From Hyaloraphidium curvatum (taxonomy: Eukaryota > Monoblepharomycota > Hyaloraphidiomycetes > Hyaloraphidiales > Hyaloraphidiaceae): a DNA stretch of 64,000 bases. The notes under the pieces were generated by a model. That model saw only the letters and a program-made list of their open reading frames with translations, searched no databases and was not told where the DNA came from. Below are positions 43,066 through 54,398 of the stretch, piece after piece; the first letter of the stretch is position 1; the number at the start of each line of letters is the position of its first letter. A program made the translations under genes and the position numbers. The DNA lies in NCBI GenBank assembly GCA_025558095.1, contig JAIVFI010000005.1, forward strand, positions 62,001-126,000, in the 5' to 3' direction.

Positions 43066-43770
43066 CTACTCCTCGTATGTGCTCACAATGTCGTTCTCCC
43101 GCTGCAACGTCAGCTTGACAGGACACCGCTCGCTGATTTCGAATAGCCTCTTCCTCATTTCATCCGTCAAGCCCGAACCCGTAAAGGAAATGTGCTTCTC
43201 GATACGATCCAGCTTCACCCCGCTGCCTGATTGCTCGTCGGTCGAGGTGCAGGTCTCGCAATCGTCGCCTGCGGCCGATCGGGGGGCCGTTTCGTGAGAC
43301 AGGGCACCGTCGACGAAGCAAAGAGCGTCACGCACGGTGTATCTTGTAGATCTTGAGCCTCGTTTCTACCGATTCCAGGGGTATCCGTTTGCGCGCGGCA
43401 AACATGGCGACCGTGATGCAGGTACAAGACCCGAGGGCCGCAAGAAGCAGGTCGTACGGGTTCGGCCCGAGGCTATTGAGCTCCGATGAGCCCATTCGTT
43501 TTGGAATTGACGCCACGGTCCTCACTCTTTCCCTCCCAGCGACTCTGGCTCGTCCCCGACGAGCGAGTGCTTCTCCCGCACGACGATTTCCGTCGTGTAC
43601 GGCTTCTCCGGGTCGATTTTGAGCCTCGTAACGGTGCTGAAAGGCGCGTTCGGACCGTCGGCTCGGCGGGCGGCCGTGGAGAAGAAGGTTCGACGCGCCG
43701 CCGTCGACCGTCTCCCGGCCGATGCCAAGCTCCGGGGCAGCCGGACGTGCCCGGTCGCGGTCCTGATCAT
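43066..43770 (-). CDS. OsmC-family protein, probable mitochondrial
   Basis: Exons 43526-43770, 43336-43472 and 43066-43268 give 194 aa. GGKDLGPNPYDLLLAALGSC (bridging exons 1 and 2) and RKRIPLESVETRL match OsmC/Ohr-fold proteins; the Cys of GSC is one redox cysteine. The C-terminal half has HRDDCETC, DRIEKHISFTG and ISERCPVKLTL, the pattern of OsmC-like proteins with ISERCPVH-type ends. The N-terminus is rich in Arg/Ser/Ala and lacks acids, fitting a mitochondrial presequence (inference). Such proteins reduce organic peroxides or serve unknown redox roles. Confidence 0.88.
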
Positions 43771-44114
43771 TTCGAATCGAGTTCCGACGCGTGAAGAGAC
43801 GCGTTCCCGTCGCCAAAGACGTAGGCAAGCTGTTCGCGTTTGACAGGAAGCTGCCCCCGACCGTCCCGCAGGCCCCGCGACCAAATGCTTGTGACACTCT
43901 CCTTCATTGCAGAGCTAGTCCCCAACAATCACTACGAGAACACGCAAACACTGTACAACTCTGCCAAAACACGCTCCGCACCTTCCGCGAGAACACCAAT
44001 CGCAACGGACATCGATCTACAGAGGTTTGCTGTGGACACGGAACTCCACGGCGCCCCTCGCGCCAAGAGTACTGCAAAAACGTTAGGGAGGAAGCGCGGA
44101 AAGGTGGCAGGAAC
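43771..44114. other. Intergenic region
   Basis: 344 bp between the OsmC start and the P450 stop, both on the minus strand. Expected to hold the OsmC promoter and the P450 3' end. Nothing else seen. Confidence 0.4.
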
Positions 44115-46501
44115 TTACAGCGCAATGCTGTACCGTCCCTCGCGCTTGGCCGGGTCCTCGCTGTACTTGCCCCACTTCTGCGGCTCGTCTGGAGGCCAAG
44201 TCAGAACAGAGACTCGCAGATCGAAAGCCTCGGTGTCTACCTTCGTTCACGAGCTCCAGGTGGAACTTGCGGAGGATCTGGGTGATGAAGGTGACACCCT
44301 CCTGGAGCGCCATGTTCTGTCCGAGGCAAACGCGAGGTCCGGCCTTGAAGACGGGGTACTGCACGGACGATGGATGTCAGCCGGCAAGCACAACGGCTCG
44401 ACCTATTCCCAGCGTGCCTTGTACTGGTTCTCCTTCTTGAGAACGCCCTTCTCGTCGATCCACCGTTCGGGCTTGAACTCGGCAGCGTCCGGTCCCCAGA
44501 TCTTGGGCGAGTAACCCATCACCCAGCTGGATTCGAAAGGCCAATCGGTTAGCTTACTCGCCATCCGGATTATCGGACCACCCACGGCGTGTACTGAACG
44601 AGCTGGCCCGCGTCGATCTTGGTTCCCGTCCCGGCGAGCACGCAGTCCTTGCTCGCCGTCAGCGGGTTCACGGGCACGTTGGCGAACAGCCTCAGGGTCT
44701 CGTTGAAGGTCGCATTGACGTAGCGGAGATCCTTGAGGTTCTCGTACCCCGGCAAACCATCGGTTCCGAGGGCGGCCTTGATCTCCTCCCTGCACTTGGC
44801 TTCGACCTTCGGCTGGTTGGCGAGAGTGTAGAAAACCCAGGTCAGAGTCTGCGCGGTGGTGTCGCGGCCTAGTTGCGTAGCGCAGCGGTCAGCTTTGGGC
44901 CAGATCGGCGGTGGCGGCAGTGTGGGCCCAACCGGCGATCAGGAGGTTCATCACGACGTCGCGGAGTTCCTCGTCGTCGGGCATTCCTCCGTCAAAGTTC
45001 TTCGTGCGCATGAAGTAGTCAAGCTGCTCAAAAGACAGAACCGACGATGAGAAGAGACATGGTGAAGAGCGCAGTGCACTCGCCATGTCAGCGTGCTTAG
45101 CATCCTTGCTCGAGGACGAGTTGCCGTCCTCGTCAAAGGTCTCCCCCTTGGCCATCCGCGCCCGCTTCTCGGCAATGACTTTGTCCGCGACCGAAAACAT
45201 GAGCTTCTGCGCCTCCTTGACCTTCTTAGCGGTGCCGTCGAGGTGCTCGAGAATCTTCCACCCCGGGCGGTTAAGGCGCTCTGCAACGACGGCGTTGAGG
45301 TAATCGAAAGCAGTCTAGCGTAGGCGATGAGGCTTAAGGGCAAGCGTGGAAGCAGTCGACATGCAGCCTACCATGAACTCGACGGTGGGAAGCACGTATT
45401 TCCCGTTCTCGACGTGGCCGACCTGGTCGATGCTGAAAGCCCGATCAGCGCCCGAAACCGTGCCATGGGGCCATTCTCACCATCCGAAAGATGTTCCCAT
45501 TGCCAGCCTGCAGAGCAATCAGCTTCCAATAACGCACTCGTAGCACAACACCAACGCACCTTCCGAACGAGTCCAGCGTGCAGCGGAGGAGGAGATCCTG
45601 CAGGTCAACTACGGCGTTCATCTCGCTCGCTTTCTGGAGGTGGTCGCAGAGGGCCGCGACCTCGTTGAGGAAGTCTCCGGAGAAGACGTCGCGGAAGTTG
45701 CGGACTGGGGGCCGAAAGGGAAGGCAGGAGCGCAAAGCTAGCGGTCAGATGTCTGCCAACGGATGGCCACGCAAGGTAGAACGAACCGTTGAAGACGTGG
45801 CTCGCAGTCTTGCGCTGGTTGTTCCAGCGTGCTCCGTCGCTGGTCTGGGATTGGCGCGCGTCAGCGAGGCGGCGCATCCGGCGCGAGGTAAACCCACGAA
45901 AATGCCGTCTCCAAGGAAGTCATGGACAGTGGTGTGCAGGAAGTTGCCCTTTACGAAAAGGTAGCTGCGCAAACGGATATCGTCAGGCGCGGTGATCCCC
46001 CAAGGATGACAGTTCCAACACCCACGGGTCGCGGAGAATGGTCTCCACATCTTGCGGGTTGGTAGTGTGGACCATGCTGCGTTAAAAGAAGGATGGAGGG
46101 TCAGATTCGGTTGGTCCTGCCCGACCCCTGACGTAGATCGCCATGGCCGAGTCCGAAACCGGTAGCTCTGGCCGTCCTGCAGTCCCCCCGCAGCCAAAGA
46201 ACCGGAGAGAAACCCACTCAAGCGGGCCAACCCCTGGCATGTAAACGGTCTGCCTGAAAACCTCGCCGTTCTCCTCGTAGTCGCGCTTGAGCGCTTCCAG
46301 GCGGTAAGGCAGCGTCTCCGCCACGCGCAGGGTGTGCCCGAGGATGGGCACCGCCCCCTTGGCATGCTTGAGGTCCGGCCGGCGGCGGGTGCCGATGGCG
46401 CGGTCGCTGTATTCGTAGAACAGGTAGGCAACGTAGGCGACGGCGGCCACGCCGATGAGGACGGGCAGCGGGAGCCCGAGGATCGCGTCGACGATGCCCA
46501 T
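44115..46501 (-). CDS. Cytochrome P450 monooxygenase (CYP52-like)
   Basis: Thirteen exons (46218-46501, 46026-46076, 45898-45964, 45787-45844, 45560-45704, 45481-45507, 45372-45432, 45084-45314, 44933-45026, 44586-44868, 44418-44526, 44241-44358, 44115-44188) give 533 aa. An N-terminal membrane anchor (LPVLIGVAAVAYVAYLF) puts it in the ER. I-helix AGRDTT (339-344), ETLR (396-399) and heme loop FKAGPRVCLGQ (Cys481) are all present. FLGDGIFTSDGARWNNQRK is typical of the CYP52 alkane/fatty-acid omega-hydroxylase clan. Two introns look GC-AG: 44359-44417 (needed to avoid a stop) and 45027-45083 (57 nt, in frame, so possibly exonic). One exon is only 27 nt. Confidence 0.9.
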
Positions 46502-46790
46502 GGCGGATTTTCCAAGTGTGGGGACGTGCGGCACCGCAGGAGAGGGCGAGGGAGGAGGTTCGGGAAGCGGCGTTGCTGGGGGACCAGTGAGTGAGTCGGC
46601 CGCCGGGGTCCAGGGCGGAACCCGCCCGCCCAGCTCCACACCCGTCACGGCCTGTCTCCCACAGCAAGCTTCGGATCTTTCTTCGCGATGTTCAATAACT
46701 GTGATAATCATACACAGCGGTATCTCATGCAAACATCAATCATATGTTACGGGTCGACACAGGCGAGTTTCCGGGCATTCCGCGACCTCC

Positions 46791-49700
46791 TCACGCCTGC
46801 CATCCGTTCTCCTGCTCGGTCGGCCGCACGGTCGACGCGGGCGCCGAGTCGAGCTGGTTCTGGGAGCGGAAGGCGGGCCGTTTGGCGAGCACGTTGCCTG
46901 GGGGCGAGATCGGGATCAGGACGGGACCATCACCGGTGGATTGAGGGTCGCAGACTCACCGACGTACTCGGACTCGATCGACTCCCTCCTGTCGATCAGC
47001 CTCTGGAACAGCAGGTACCTGCGAGCGAAGCCCATCAGCGCTCAAATGACGTCGCAAAACCGGCAATCCAACGAACCAGAGCAGCCCGAGGAACTTGACG
47101 ACCGAGAACCCGAGCGAGACCCAGAAGAGCATCTGCAGGTACGGGTTGATGAGGCCGCCCGCGGCGGCGGTCATGGCGTTGACGACGGTCGGGTTGGTCA
47201 TGACGAGCACGAGCGCGAGGTTGCTCGACGCCCAGGACACGAGCTGCGGCGGAACCGTCAGCGATCGTCCGCATCGCAACGGAGCTCGCATCCCACCAGC
47301 ACGACGCGGTACCGCCTGAAGCTCTCCTCCTGATCCGTCGTCTCGGGCCTCGCGAACCACCCCTTGGTTTTACTCGGCGCCGGGTCCGGCTGCGCCAGAT
47401 GCTGCATCTGGCTCTGGTACGCCCTGTTGGCCTCGTCCAGCCTGTCCTCGGCGGGCAGCTCCAGCTCCACCGTCTTGGGGCCCTTGTCCTCCTCGGCGAC
47501 GATGGGGTTGGCGGCACCGAGGGAGTGCGCCTTGGTGGAGCCCTTGGTGCCCCACGACACGTCTGCGGGCGGTGGTCAGCTGCCATCCGGATGTAGGGAG
47601 CGTGGAGACCCACCGTGGGTGTTGGACATGGCGTACACCTGCAGCACGTTGTTCCAGAAGGGCGAGAGCAGCATGAACTGCATCAGGCTGTGGATGCAGT
47701 GCCACGGGTCCAGGAAAAGGAGGCCCGCGACGATCCAGATGCCCCAGCAGGCGAACATGGCGGCAATCAGGGCGGTGAACGAGGAGTTCTGGAAATCCGC
47801 CGTCACCGTCTGTTCCCGCAGGCCAGAGAAGGGGGACCCACCTCCACCAGCACCGGCCAGAGCCCCCCCGCTGCGATCTGCTTCTCCGCCTGGGTGATGA
47901 TGTTGTAGGCCGTGAAGCCGATCAGGTACAGGATGATCCCCATGATCCCCATCCACAGCATCAGGATGATCCGGTACAGCGTGATGGTCGACGCGGGCTT
48001 GGACCCCATGGAGAGGAGGAACTGCACTACGAGCAGGTAGGCGTACACCACGATCACGACGTAGGCCACCACGTCGCCCGCCTGGCCGAACGCGAGCGGG
48101 TAGTTCCGCAGGGGGTCGGGCACGTTGGCGACGAGGAGGAAGTAGGCGACGAGGAAGAAGTTGGCGAGGGTGAACCAGGAGAAGATGAGGGACGCGATGT
48201 GGTAGAGGAACTGGAAGGTGAAGACGACCTTGCGGCCAAAGGAGTGGTCCGACTTGTAGATGCGGGACCAGTTGGCAATGGCGTAGATGCTGGCGAAGGT
48301 GCTGCCGTTGAGCCAGCGCCGGCGCTGGCTGACGAGCTCGGGGATGGTCTCGGGGACGTCGGTCTGCCGGAAAGCGTGAGCCGCCCGAACGAATGAGCCA
48401 AGATCGAAGTACTTACGACGGCGGCCGCCGACGCGATGTAGCGCAGCACCCAAGCCTCCCCGGGCTTGGCGACCAGCTCGAAGCAGAGCACCCGATCCTC
48501 ACTTCCGGTGATCGTCAGCCACGAAGCCGACCCGGTTCCCTGCACGGCACTCACGCGAGGTACATGTTGCTCTCCAGGATCCCCCCGCTCGCGGCGCCCG
48601 AGTGCACCGACTCGCCGTGGAAGTAGGCCGCGAGCGGGCCGACGCCGGGGGATATGTTGGTCAGGGCCGAGTAGCGGTAGGCGGAGAAGGCGCCGGGGAG
48701 GACGGAGATGTAGCCGAAGGACGACTCGAGGGGCTTGTCCTGCGGGTTTGCGAGGTGAGCGATCGGTGGCCGGGGGCCGTGAGAGGGGATCCCACGAGCT
48801 GGTTCGAGATCTTGTACTCGAACGCCTGGGAGGCGACCAGCGGGTTCAGCACGCCGCTCCAGCCCGGGCTGATGTCGGCCACGATCTCGCCGCAGGCGCC
48901 GCCGACGTTGGGGTGCTTGTCGAAGCAGTCCCACATCTGGTACAGCGCCGCGGCCGAGGGTCGCGTACCGACGTCGAGGAGGAGGCAGATCCGCGGGTTG
49001 AGCAGCGGGCAGAAGGCGTTGAAGAACCAGCGATGGGAGTTGATCTTCTTGGCGTTCTGCTCCTTGAGGCAGAAGACGACCTGCACGGGCACGCTCTCGA
49101 CGGCGCGGATGCCCTTGCCCTCGCCCGCTTCCGCCAGGTCGATCTGCGAGGTGTACTCGAAGATGTGGCTCGCGACCTCGCGCCCGCCGACCTCGCTCTT
49201 CATCACGCCGTCCTGGTACACGCCCATGACGCCCAGCGCCTCGAGCGTGCCCGGGTGGATCTTGGAGCGGCCGTCCGAGACAATGACCACGACGACGCGC
49301 TTCCACGCGTCGGGGCCCCACTTGGCCAGCAGCGTCTTCATGTTCTCGACCAGCGCGTGCATCGAGCGCGCAAACAGGTACGGGTCCTCGTTGTACATGG
49401 TCATGCACACGGCCAGCTCCGTCTGGCGACCGAGCAGCTGCGGCGCGCGCAGGGTGTAGCCGCTGAGCACAAAGTCGTCGGCCGCCGCGGTGCAGGCGGT
49501 GTAGCGCGTCGAAGTGACCTCGGGGCCCTCCTTGAGCAGGATGCTGTGGTCCAGGATGGTGGTGGGCACGGGCACCTCGATCTGCAGGTTGCCCTTGTCG
49601 GTGAGCTGCACGCGGCGCACGGTGACGCTGCGCTTGGGCACGAGGGCCGAGCCGTTCTGGTACGGCGACGGCTGGAAGCTGGCCGCCGAGGCGGGCGCGC

Positions 49701-50022
49701 CGCTGGCGGGCGGCGAGCCGCGCTCCGAGTCGGTGTTGTTGTAGGCGACGGCGAAGCCGCTGGACGCGGCGGGCGATGTCGGCGTGGCGGCGGGGAACGG
49801 CGGCGAGTCGGCCGAGGGCGCCGGGCCGCTGCCGCCGCTCCCCCCGCTGTCCGCCGAATCGCCCGTCTGCGGGCTGATCGGCGCCGCCGCGGGGGCGGCC
49901 GCGGCCAGCGACGAGGAGCGCGGGTCGGGCGTGTAGCTCTGCCCGCGCCGGGGTGGGTTCACAACGAGGCTCGCCGGCGACGACGCCCCCGACACGGGCG
50001 ATGGCGATGGGGCGCCGCTCAT
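46791..50022 (-). CDS. Chitin synthase (family 1 type)
   Basis: Nine exons (48796-50022, 48555-48739, 48417-48501, 47854-48363, 47614-47809, 47297-47562, 47077-47243, 46960-47018, 46791-46897) give 933 aa. A Ser/Pro-rich head of about 130 residues is followed by [16 protein letters not shown] (the N-terminal chitin synthase domain). The GT2 core has [44 protein letters not shown] (472-474) and QRRRW (512-516), all catalytic marks. C-terminal membrane helices start at [18 protein letters not shown]. The enzyme polymerises UDP-GlcNAc into chitin at the plasma membrane. The donor of the intron ending at 47810 is ambiguous (32-44 nt). Confidence 0.94.
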
Positions 50023-50443
50023 CGCGGTGCTCGATCGCGGTTCAAAGACGCGTTGGAGGTAGTAGGCCTGAGCTGTGTTCACACGGGACCCCGGCCCCTG
50101 AAGAGCGCTTTGGCCCCGTGGCTATGGCCACTCCGCCTCAAGACTCCGCCCGCCCAACTCCGAGGCGCTGTCACGGGCCAGCGAATTCCTAAGCCAGCCG
50201 TCGCATAGTCGACATCTGCAACACATCCGACCTCCTACCGCGCTCGATCCTCTGCCTGGTGACACCTTGTCACACCTCACTTCGGTGGCGCGTGGGGATG
50301 GGGATCTTTTCGAGGCGCTGTCACGGGGCCGATCCGGCGAATCCAAAGCCACGCATCGCCATCGCCTAATCGTTATCTACATATATATCCGACCTGCTAC
50401 CTCGCACGAGATCATTGTATCACAACGCCCTCCCTGCGGCACC
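50023..50443. other. Intergenic region with degenerate duplication
   Basis: 421 bp between the chitin synthase start and the stop of the DUF4436 gene, both on the minus strand. Besides the chitin synthase promoter it holds a two-copy degenerate repeat. No other gene seen. Confidence 0.5.
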
Positions 50444-50450
50444 TCACTTC
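50161..50450. repeat. Two-copy degenerate direct repeat
   Basis: Copy 1 (50161-50283) and copy 2 (50311-50450) both begin CGAGGCGCTGTCACGGG, share ATCCGACCTnCTACC in the middle, and end ACCTCACTTC. Copy 2 runs into the last codons and stop of the DUF4436 gene. The duplicated unit therefore looks like that gene's 3' end and downstream flank. Confidence 0.7.
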
Positions 50451-51728
50451 TGCTGCCCCAGCACGCCGTTGTTCCCGGCCTCGAAAGTGACCCAGCTCGA
50501 CACGGGCACGTCGGCGTCCTTGCCCGACGTCGGCGCCGGCGCCGGCTTGGCCTCGTCCTTTTTGTCCTCCTTCTTGTCCTCCTTCTTGGGCGCGGACCAC
50601 CCGAGCATCCAGCCCCAGAGCTGCGAAATGGCGCACACGGCAACAATCACCTCGGCCCTGCGTGCGACTGATCAGCTGGTAATCGGTCGCGGGCTGCCGG
50701 CGGGGGAACCCACCAGAAGAACGTCGCCGAGTCCAACACCGTCCCCACTGGCGGCGCGCTGGGCATCGCCGACCGGATCCCCGGCAGCGCAAACAGCAGC
50801 CCCGTCGCGACGCCCAGCTGGCCGAGCTCGATCTTGCGCGCCGGGCGGAAGAAGAACTTGTCCAGCACGATGGCGGCCTGCGTGAGGGCGAGGCCCCACA
50901 TGACGATGCCCAGGACGATGGCGAAGAACTTTGTGGTGGTGCTGCGGGAGATTTGGAGCATGAACTCGATCGTGTCTGGGTCGTCGACGCCGTAGATCTC
51001 GTAGACGCCGAAGGACGGCGCCACTGGAGAGCCAGTGTCAGTCGAACAAAGATCCTGCCCGAAAACCGGACAGCAACCCACGACTATAGGTCGCTGCGCC
51101 GCCCGACAGGGTCAGCCCGATCGGAACGACCTCCTGCTGCCCGTCCACCGCTGTCGTCGTCGCGTGGAGGTAGATGCTTGAGTAATGAATGTCGAACGGG
51201 TACTCTAAAACGTCCCCGTTGAACAGCAGCGTGCCGGCCTCGCTGAATGGGATCGTCGAGCCCTCCCGGTGCGACGCGGCGGCCTGGTTTCCGACCGTAA
51301 TCGTGACGTTGCGGGCCAGCCGGGTGACCGACCCCGGACGGAGGAAGGTGCCGGAGGGGTACCAGTCGAACCTCATCCTGAGGTTTCCCAGCACGGGGTC
51401 GATCGAGACGATCCGCGCCGAGGCGATGAGGCCGCTGGTGGTCGGAATGCCCCATCCTTTAATGATGCAGCCGTCGCCGCCGCAGTAGTCGGTGTCGGAT
51501 TCGCCTTCGACGTTCAGGGAGCGCTCGCCGGGGTTGGCTTCTTTACGGACGGTGACCCCGAGGGGCACGACGAGGGCGATGACGACGGCGACAAAGGCTG
51601 GGGGTCCGGAGAGTCGGCCGGGGAGGAGGTGAGCGTTCCTGCCCCGGAAAAGGACGCCGAGGAAGTTGCCCACCGAAAACCGAAAGGATCCCGTTCCGGG
51701 TGTCCTTGTCGACCGGCTTCAGCTTCAT
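50444..51728 (-). CDS. DUF4436-family membrane protein
   Basis: Exons 51674-51728, 51082-51597, 50714-51023 and 50444-50657 give 364 aa. A first membrane helix (AFVAVVIALVVPLGV, formed by splicing) leads into a soluble domain with RIVSIDPVLGNLRMRFDWYP and EYPFDIHYSSIYL. After it come helices FFAIVLGIVMWGLALTQAAI, GLLFALPGIRSAMPSAPPVG and FFWAEVIVAVCAISQLWGWM. The FALP-IR--MP-APP-G and FFWAE motifs are those of DUF4436, mostly known from actinobacteria and fungi, function unknown. A Lys/Asp-rich tail ends the protein. Confidence 0.83.
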
Positions 51729-52622
51729 TCAGGAGTCGTATCGGGCTGTGTGGTTCGGCGACACGGATTCTTTGCCCGGCGGGCGAGTTGGGGAGGTCCT
51801 GGCCCCCGGTCGGTGCGGCGGAACGGCGTCGGCGACGGGAGCAAAAAGGTGGGGCTGGCGCGCCTTCAACTGCCGCCGGGAGGTGCGGTCGCGGGCCCGG
51901 TCTTGACCGGACTGTTGCGGATCGGGACCCGTCTGCACCACCCCACCGCAACAGCACTTTTCGCGCACCCGGTGGCAGCTATGTTGCTGTGAGGGACATC
52001 CGGCAGCAACTGCCGTGATCTCCTTTCTGTCCTTGCGTAACAACGCGGCCAGGTGCGGGGCGCGGCCGCCGGTGGGGATGCTTACGGTTGGCTCGGGAAT
52101 TGTTGCGGATTGTTGCGGGCGTCCGCCGGACACCGCCCAGACCGTCTGACGGGCAGGCAGCTTACGCCGGCGGGTCATTAGCAACCGTTCCCTTTAAACA
52201 AACTTGCTCAGTGCCAGCAATGCTTGGGTATTGTATTGTGCCGCGCAGCGGATCAACGTGGAACGTTCCTTGGACCCAATGCTCTAGCTGGATTCATGAG
52301 ACACCAGACTTCTTGCCTACATCAGACGATGTCAATACACGTCGAGTGACCTAGCTCGTTGATCCTTTGTCTTTTGGATATGCTCGAAGTGCTAGAACCA
52401 GCGTCGGACAGAAGGTGATCCATCACACCAATTGATGAACGAGCAAGCGGACCCAGGCTTTGCTAACTTGAACCGCATGATGCTGAACGTTGAAACTTGT
52501 GATACTGAACGTTGAGTTAGCTGCTGAAGCGGGTGAAGACTCGACGACTGCGGCTGCGATTTCCAGGCCGGAGTGCGACGCTCGCCCGTCAACAACGAAC
52601 CTCTCCACTTTCCAACCACGCG
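51729..52622. promoter_or_regulatory. Long divergent intergenic region
   Basis: 894 bp between the starts of the DUF4436 gene (minus) and the tryptophanyl-tRNA synthetase gene (plus), the longest gap in the window. The part from 52180 to 52500 is clearly less GC-rich. A short imperfect repeat, CTGAACGTTGA, occurs twice near 52483-52515. Short ORFs show no homology and no RNA gene is evident. Confidence 0.4.
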
Positions 52623-54362
52623 ATGGCATCCCCTTCGGAGCCGAATCCGTCGCCGGCAGCCGATGGCGCGGCACCAGCTGCTCCCGGCGCGGACACTGTG
52701 CACCCGCACGAGCAGAAAATCACGCCGTGGGAGGTCCAGGGCGAGGTCGACGAGACCGGGAAGCTCAAGGACATTGACTACAACGTGGGCCCGAATCGGG
52801 GTTCCTGGCATGCGGATCACACGGGCTGACACTGGTGCCGCGTGGCTGCGGCGTTTCTGGACCGCAGAAACTGATTGCGCAGTTTGGAACGCGGGCAATC
52901 GACCCCGCGCTGCTCGCGCGGTTCGAGAAGCTCACGGGCCGGAAGGCTCACCCTCTGCTCCGGAGAGGGGCGTTCTTCTCCCATCGGTCGGTTCCGTTGC
53001 CGATGTCGCGGCAGGATTGGACTGAACGGGCGCACTGTGCCGACCAGGGAGCTGGATCAGATCCTGGACCGGTACGAGAAAGGGAAGCCGTTCTACCTCT
53101 ACACGGGGCGCGGGCCGTCGGCGGAGAGCATGCATTTGGGACACCTTGTTCCGTTCATCTTTTGCCAGTGGGAAACGGCGTTTGGTCGGGGTGTTGGCCT
53201 CGGAAGCTGACGGCGCCGCCTTCAGGTGGCTCCAGGAGACGTTCAAGGTCCCGATCGTGATCCAGATGACGGACGACGAAAAGTTCCTGTTCAAGGAGGA
53301 CCTGAAGCCCGAGGACACTATGAGGTTCACCAAGGAGAACGCCAAGGTACTTCAGTAGACCAGTCGGGGCGAAGAGCCTTCGGGCCTGACATTCTTGTTT
53401 CAGGACATCATCGCCTGCGGTTTCGACCCGGATCTGACCTTCATCTTCTCCAACTACGAGTACATGGGCGGCGCGTTCTACAAGAACGTGACCAAGATCT
53501 CTCGGATGATCACGGCCAGCACGGCCAAGGCCACTTTCGGCTTCAACGACTCGGACAACATCGGGAAATGGCACTTTGCGGCCATCCAGGCCTCCCCATC
53601 CTTCTCCAACAGCTTCCCCCACATCTTTGGCGCCAAGAGCGACATCCCCTGCCTCATCCCCTGCGCGATCGACCAGGACCCGTACTTCCGCCTCACGCGC
53701 GACGTCGCCAAGAGGCTCAAGTACCCCAAACCCGCGCTGCTCCACGCCAAGTTCTTCCCCGCGCTGCAGGGCCCTGGGTCCAAAATGAGCTCCAGCATCG
53801 CCAACTCGGCCATCCTCCTCACGGACACGCCGGCCCAGATTAAGAACAAGATCAACAAGTACGCTTTCTCGGGAGGGCAGGACACCGCGGAACTCCAGCG
53901 CCAGCTGGGCGGTAACCCCGACGTGGACGTCAGCTTCCAGTATCTTTCGTTTTTCTTGGAGGTGCGCTTGGATCCTTTGCTGTGCGGCGTTGATCTGATT
54001 CCCTCGCTTCGCCAGGATGATGAGGAGTTGGAGGACATCCGGAGAAAGTACCGCGCAGGAGAAATGTCGACGGCTCAACTCAAGGCACGGTGTATTGAAG
54101 TGTTGACGGCCTTGGTCGGCAAAGTTCAAGAGGTGAGCGGAAGGTGGGGCCTCCGCTTCGTGACCGAGCTAAACACCTGCCACAGCGACGCAAAACTGTC
54201 ACTCCCGAGATTCTGCACAAGTTCATGGACTTTGCCACCCCGATGGCCTGGACGCCGGCGAAAGCACCCGATGCGGAGAGTGCAGATCCGGTGGCGAACG
54301 GGGCAAAAGCTGACGGCGCTGCCGGCGCAACCGAGGGCATAGAGAAGTTGGCCGTGAGCTGA
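52623..54362 (+). CDS. WRS1: Tryptophanyl-tRNA synthetase, cytosolic type
   Basis: Seven exons (52623-52784, 52868-52986, 53048-53167, 53226-53346, 53404-53961, 54016-54132, 54186-54362) give 457 aa. [18 protein letters not shown] holds the class-I HIGH equivalent and KMSSS (301-305) the second signature. [26 protein letters not shown] and [13 protein letters not shown] are eukaryotic-type TrpRS motifs. It charges tRNA-Trp in the cytosol. The N-terminus is a short Ala/Pro-rich arm without a WHEP domain; the C-terminus adds about 40 disordered residues. It ends 36 bp from the convergent fucosidase gene. Confidence 0.96.
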
Positions 54363-54398
54363 TCGTCTATAGATACCATAATTCGCTCGAGGTATCTC

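Noticed and set aside
32811..46501. A secondary-metabolite gene cluster around the P450
   Set aside because: There is no polyketide synthase, peptide synthetase, terpene cyclase or cluster-type regulator next to it; the enzymes present are general detoxification or housekeeping types.
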